Translations under genes and position numbers: made by a program
Notes under the pieces: model-generated
The model's input: only the letters and a program-made list of their open reading frames with translations
What the model was told of the DNA's origin: nothing
Database searches by the model: none
Assembly (NCBI GenBank): GCA_013288815.1
Contig: JABDBD010000008.1
Location: 1-64,000 of the forward strand
DNA length: 64,000 nucleotides
Source: Gammaproteobacteria bacterium
GTDB lineage: Bacteria; Pseudomonadota; Gammaproteobacteria; DSM-16500
Reading direction: 5' to 3'
Shown: positions 63,401-64,000 of the stretch, piece by piece
Layout of the letters: each line of letters begins with the position of its first letter
Numbering within the stretch: position 1 is the first letter of the stretch

Positions 63401-64000
63401 TGATTGCGCAGACACAGTACTTGCGTCTGAACCAGAGACTGTTACTTGGTCGACATAAGTTGCACCTGTTGCATTTGCTGGAATGGTGCCGCTTAAATAG
63501 AGTGTTTCACTGCTGCCTGCGGCTAATGTTCCAATTGACCACGTATCTGTATTCGCATTGAAAGTTACACCAGCAGGTAAATTCGGTGAAGAGATATTGT
63601 TTAATCCTTGCAGTGGAAGAGCTTCTATCAGTGTAACAGCATATGCGGCACTAGGCCCTGTATTATTTAAAACTATGGTATAAGTTTCTGCATTGCCAGG
63701 AATAAATGAATTTAAGCTAGGTGTTATTCCTAATGTAAAATTCGCCTGCGGCGTAAGATTCACAGTAGCTGACGTACTATTGTTAGCTAAGTTGGTATCC
63801 GTTACCCCGCTTGGAGTTGCAACGCTAACATTATCAGTTAAAGTTCCTGTTGCATTTTGTGCAGGTGTTATTGTTCCACTAATTCCCACAGAAAGCGATT
63901 GTCCTGATACTAGTGATATTCCACTTAATACTCCTGTTGATGGATTAAACGTAGCACCTGTTGGCAATGTAAAATGTGCGTTGGTTAATTGTGATAAAAG
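60416..64000 (-). CDS. Giant DUF11-repeat surface protein with type I secretion-like C-terminus (5' partial)
   Basis: The frame is open to the right edge, so at least 1194 C-terminal residues are visible and the N-terminus lies outside; the TTG at 63967 is only an internal codon. Several DUF11 repeats can be seen, each with a TYTIVLNNTGPSAAYAV-like strand and a DTNLANNSTSATV-like end, for example near residues 70-190, 540-650 and 655-780. The last 200 residues carry RTX-like GGNDGDILNA and GGTGSDVVVYNA, then NIEILDIHGYN and ITLHADDLINMSG, which match the tails of large type I secreted adhesins. It is probably an exported adhesin or matrix protein; transporter genes are not in the window. Confidence 0.8.
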   Translation of the reverse strand, partial: LLSQLTNAHFTLPTGATFNPSTGVLSGISLVSGQSLSVGISGTITPAQNATGTLTDNVSVATPSGVTDTNLANNSTSATVNLTPQANFTLGITPSLNSFIPGNAETYTIVLNNTGPSAAYAVTLIEALPLQGLNNISSPNLPAGVTFNANTDTWSIGTLAAGSSETLYLSGTIPANATGATYVDQVTVSGSDASTVSAQSSIIPTGIVTAVSDIDTVLTSIGSQSSPSANVITAYDPTPHPGSALQADIIDAYGGAHIVSIAYGSQTESFSIPSEVHTDSQGSYITLAGTYGTLNMYQSGNYIYTVTTLPANSGGSFTDGSITTTASSAATQAAWSNAGLYAYTLGTSYTDSSGHFALGTANGQVTYDPNGVGVLAAISDSQPPTQILYYPATGQTDALAVDLHTNAATQATVTVSNLFNDEATGEQGLWQAFTSGGVEIGQGVLSASTINYGSSDNVGTASIQVLGANSQPIPFEYLVFTALPYPAASGNFNDNITTDSSDYFVRALQYTTATTPNLQDVFGYTMADSAGNASSTTLTVKGESADLSVAASSGSSVTPGTSDTYTLTVTNSGPTTLSSLMLFDTALSYLDSYNIPHSAFLNPVYTPASGSYNSSTGAWTGISLASGQAITMTVTGNIDAGATGTLTNVASVSDPSGIYDPNLANNTVSTATTLVAPQADLSVSVAASNMDPAINSNETFTVTVNNLGPASATGVHVSDVLPSGMTFVSASGGGTYNSSTGDWNIGSITNGGTATLSLVATATSNVAEQITNTATISQDSTIDPNSANNTASVTMTPGDNILVYNSDSNTAVVDVSLINQSMPWDSVFMPTTLLGSNNVTLLSTPNDFAINQDTHYTVALEYLSGISGSSIKLEGFVPLFTAVQDPDKGAQLASGTDPRWGVDANWTETSPDHTVLSATSPAITGVITSPGSSYSNEGTIVQGSTASTSGSTPTDTSSGTVNYLYGHGATGSSATVTGGNDGDILNAASDSTHHYTVTGGTGSDVVVYNAQDASISGGAQGSTASWDILRLDANDSISFGTSNNVTTATTAGGISGGVQISNIEILDIHGYNVNSQGNPIVNSDNTISTGSNAITLHADDLINMSGNTYGNLTAEDSSFNQIANQTGVASSDKVLFINGASTNTVTFAEGNWNAAGTVHTAAGATYAAFAHTGSHGGEALALINTDISHIVGHT

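Noticed and set aside
1-64000. tRNA or rRNA genes
   Set aside because: No cloverleaf-like sequence with a TTCRANNC loop or rRNA segment was noticed; a covariance-model search was not possible here.

Overview
The window reads as a chromosomal segment of an AT-rich gammaproteobacterium of the order Legionellales (Legionella / Coxiella / Aquicella type). Three things point there: the gammaproteobacterial housekeeping run lnt-leuS-lptE-holA-nadD-rsfS-rlmH (about 49.4-56.9 kb), an LbtU-type porin next to it, and eukaryotic-like or unrecognised proteins (an ankyrin/F-box protein and two proteins of effector-like character), with a small membrane protein that resembles the IcmD/DotP family of Dot/Icm type IVB secretion. 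The genus cannot be fixed from the sequence alone.

Region 1 (1-34.2 kb) is a large surface-polysaccharide locus. It holds two AsnB-type amidotransferases (the first cut by the window edge), a UDP-glucuronate 4-epimerase-like enzyme, a WbpM/CapD-type 4,6-dehydratase, a GMC oxidoreductase with a ferredoxin-like cysteine motif, an SDR, a methyltransferase, a B12-binding radical SAM enzyme, a GT2 and a GT4 glycosyltransferase, two Wzx-type flippases, two MBOAT O-acyltransferases with three SGNH-like partners, two polytopic proteins of unknown function, a FemAB-like transferase, a SIS-domain isomerase, an RfaH-type antiterminator, two PTPS-related membrane proteins and the WcaJ-type initiating transferase. 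Many genes come as paralogous pairs. About 80-bp direct repeats exactly 4440 bp apart, and a decayed 3' end of another SGNH gene, show that the middle of the locus grew by segmental duplication.

Region 2 (34.2-41.9 kb) holds a very long SNF2-type helicase, then a defence/addiction patch: a fic pseudogene whose catalytic core has been deleted, a FitAB/VapBC-type toxin-antitoxin pair, a DUF1304 membrane protein, and hipBA with three regularly spaced palindromic operators and a readable promoter.

Region 3 (41.9-49.4 kb) is accessory: two unrecognised proteins of 480 and 437 residues, an alpha/beta hydrolase, the IcmD-like gene with a small EexN-like partner, a 257-bp MITE-like inverted repeat, and a 681-residue ankyrin/F-box membrane protein.

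Region 4 (49.4-58.7 kb) is the conserved operon for envelope lipoprotein maturation, LPS transport, tRNA charging, DNA polymerase III delta, NAD synthesis and ribosome silencing/modification, interrupted by a palindromic repeat between leuS and lptE, followed by the divergent porin. Region 5 (58.7-64.0 kb) has an AAA+/DUF4143 ATPase, a structured intergenic region, and the C-terminal 1194 codons of a giant DUF11-repeat surface protein with a type I secretion-like tail, running off the window. No tRNA, rRNA, CRISPR array or intact insertion sequence was seen.
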